DNA of 64,000 bases, taken from the NCBI RefSeq assembly GCF_005938125.1, contig NZ_VCQN01000004.1, forward strand, positions 310,001-374,000, in the 5' to 3' direction. The notes below the pieces were generated by a model. The model did no database searches. It was not told where the DNA came from and saw only the letters and a program-made list of their open reading frames with translations. This document shows positions 62,706 to 64,000 of this stretch, piece by piece. This DNA is from Bacillus sp. BHET2. GTDB taxonomy: Bacteria > Bacillota > Bacilli > Bacillales > Bacillaceae_B. Made by a program: the position numbers and the translations under genes. The first letter of the stretch is position 1; each line of letters begins with the position of its first letter.

Positions 62706-64000
62706 TTGAAGAATAGGTCTTTCCTTGTAATACTTTCTATTTTAGTTTGTGTGATCGCATATTGTTTGATTTTCCAAAGAGACTTAACCATATCGAGCAA
62801 TAATAAAGAACAACCTTTTGTTGCTAAAGAGGTATCACCAGGAAGTAAGAGTTCCTATAATCTTTCATTGAAGATGGATAAAGATGAAAAGGTTAGTGTG
62901 GAAGCAAAAATTGATATTACCAATATATCTGAAGAAAAATGGGATAGGCTTGTTTTATATTTCATTCCGAATATATTCACAAAAGAGAATTCACCTTCGT
63001 TAGATCATCCGGCATCTGTAATTATTAAAGATATCAAGTTAAATGGAACAACTTCAAATTACTCCTTAGAAAAAGACACCCTAACCCTCCCCTTAAAATC
63101 ACCACTGTCTCCGAATCACAATATCAATGTTCAAATAAACTATGATTTTACAATGCCATCAGAGGGATTAAGATTTACAAAAGTCGGAGAAAGCCTTCAC
63201 CTGGCCCAATGGTATCCTATGGTACCAACATATCGCAACGGGTGGAATAAACAAGAGTATCAATCAAGAGGTGAAACCTATCATACTCCCTTTAGTGATT
63301 TTCAATTGGATGTAGAAGTCCCGCCTTCTTATTCCATAGTATCATCAAGTGAAGAAGATGACTTACTTAATAACCAAGGGACAAAAATCAAAGTGAAAAA
63401 TGAAAAAGAGATTTTCCTTGCTTTACTAAAAGATACCTTGGTTATTGATAAGACAACGACTATAAATAACGTGAATGTGCGTGTATTCAGTGATAAAGAA
63501 AGAGCTGATCAAGCAAATGAAGTGCTAGAAACTGCGGTAAAAGCTCTGGACTATTTTCAAAAAGAATTCGGATCTTATACTGATAAGGAGTTTGATTTAA
63601 TACTTGGTGGGCTTGGGATGGAGTACCCAAATGTAGTAACTGTGGGATCCATTTATAGCTCTAAACCAGTAGACTCAGAGTCATTAAGACGTATGGTTGT
63701 TCACGAGGTAGCACATCAGTGGTTCTATGGGATGGTTAGTAATGACCCTTATAACGATGCTTGGCTAGATGAGGGTCTAGCAGAAATTTCCACGCTTTTG
63801 TATTACGTTGATGATGAAGAGGAAGACGTTACTTTTGATGTTGGAAATCATTTTAGAGAAGAACTTAGTCTCCCCGTTAATCTTCCTTTAAACCGATACA
63901 CTAGCGGTAATCAAAGTTCTTATATTTATGGAAAAGCATCTATGGGACTAAGAATGCTTTTTGAGAAGTATGGAGGAGAAGGAACAGCTAAGAACTTCCT
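62706..64000 (+). CDS. M1 family metallopeptidase, membrane-anchored (cut by window end)
   Basis: 431 codons are visible from a TTG start (GGGGGTT upstream) and the frame is still open at the window end. An N-terminal anchor (FLVILSILVCVIAYCLIF) is followed by a beta-rich domain, then GMEYPNVVTVGS, a variant of the GxMEN motif. The zinc site is HEVAHQWFYG (His333, Glu334, His337) plus Glu356 in DAWLDEGLAE, 19 residues on. The catalytic set is complete, so it should be an active aminopeptidase-type enzyme facing outward. It is the largest gene of the island seen here. Confidence 0.88.
   Translation, partial: MKNRSFLVILSILVCVIAYCLIFQRDLTISSNNKEQPFVAKEVSPGSKSSYNLSLKMDKDEKVSVEAKIDITNISEEKWDRLVLYFIPNIFTKENSPSLDHPASVIIKDIKLNGTTSNYSLEKDTLTLPLKSPLSPNHNINVQINYDFTMPSEGLRFTKVGESLHLAQWYPMVPTYRNGWNKQEYQSRGETYHTPFSDFQLDVEVPPSYSIVSSSEEDDLLNNQGTKIKVKNEKEIFLALLKDTLVIDKTTTINNVNVRVFSDKERADQANEVLETAVKALDYFQKEFGSYTDKEFDLILGGLGMEYPNVVTVGSIYSSKPVDSESLRRMVVHEVAHQWFYGMVSNDPYNDAWLDEGLAEISTLLYYVDDEEEDVTFDVGNHFREELSLPVNLPLNRYTSGNQSSYIYGKASMGLRMLFEKYGGEGTAKNF

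Noticed and set aside
1-64000. CRISPR array, complete insertion sequence, rRNA or complete tRNA
   Set aside because: No regularly spaced identical repeats with unique spacers, no transposase frame and no full cloverleaf were seen. The 21-bp array has degenerate filler and is too short to be CRISPR.

Overview
The window reads as a chromosomal segment of a low-to-moderate G+C, endospore-forming Firmicute of the Bacillaceae. My best guess is a marine-type Bacillus or Rossellomorea-like species; this is an inference from gene content, not a database result. Most of the first 58 kb follows the gene order I recall for the yut-yum-yui-mrp-yuf-kap-yug part of the Bacillus subtilis chromosome. Start sites throughout have strong AGGAGG-type ribosome binding sites, and several genes begin with GTG or TTG.

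Layout. 0-10.5 kb: yutH, a 2-hydroxyacid dehydrogenase, Fe-S assembly genes (NifU-like yutI, A-type carrier erpA), yuzD, yuzB, and three flavoprotein oxidoreductases (yutJ, yumC, yumB). 10.5-19 kb: the yui genes (yuiA, B, C, D, pepA, yuiF), interrupted by a class I aldolase and a BtuF-like cobalamin-binding protein. 19-27 kb: a yuzC-like gene, a hotdog thioesterase and the seven-gene Mrp Na+/H+ antiporter operon. 27-34 kb: yufK, pbpD, yuxJ, kapD, kapB and a cyclophilin lipoprotein. 34-39 kb: a SodC-like lipoprotein, patB, yugF and alaR-alaT. 39-54 kb: a less syntenic accessory stretch holding an XRE regulator, an NSS transporter, a broken sigma factor, yugI, a MEDS-domain protein, an aldehyde dehydrogenase with its DUF779 partner, an arginine/ornithine block (rocR, rocD, rocG) and a second aldehyde dehydrogenase. 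54-58 kb: frameshifted yugJ, pgi, yugN and the K+ channel yugO. 58-60 kb: a GNAT acetyltransferase and a lactate-oxidase-like flavoprotein. 60-64 kb: a visibly AT-richer island of small hypothetical genes, a VanZ-like protein and an M1 peptidase cut by the window end. The island begins exactly at a 42-nt 3' fragment of a tRNA-Ala(GGC) gene, which looks like the scar of an integrated element.

How the genes work together. The roc genes form a catabolic route in which RocD turns ornithine into glutamate semialdehyde and RocG deaminates glutamate. Two RocR-type palindromes lie in front of rocD. The local RocR has lost the GAFTGA loop and the usual arginine fingers, so it may not work through sigma-54. 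The Mrp operon supplies Na+/pH homeostasis and YugO supplies K+ flux, which fits a saline habitat. Carbon control shows as one perfect and one good cre box.

Non-genic highlights: a large palindromic repeat present in inverted orientation at 40.1 kb and 55.9 kb, with a compensatory base change, plus a shortened derivative at 12.2 kb; an exact 21-bp-period array at 11.5 kb; a family of terminators sharing one stem sequence; and a single-base deletion that splits yugJ.
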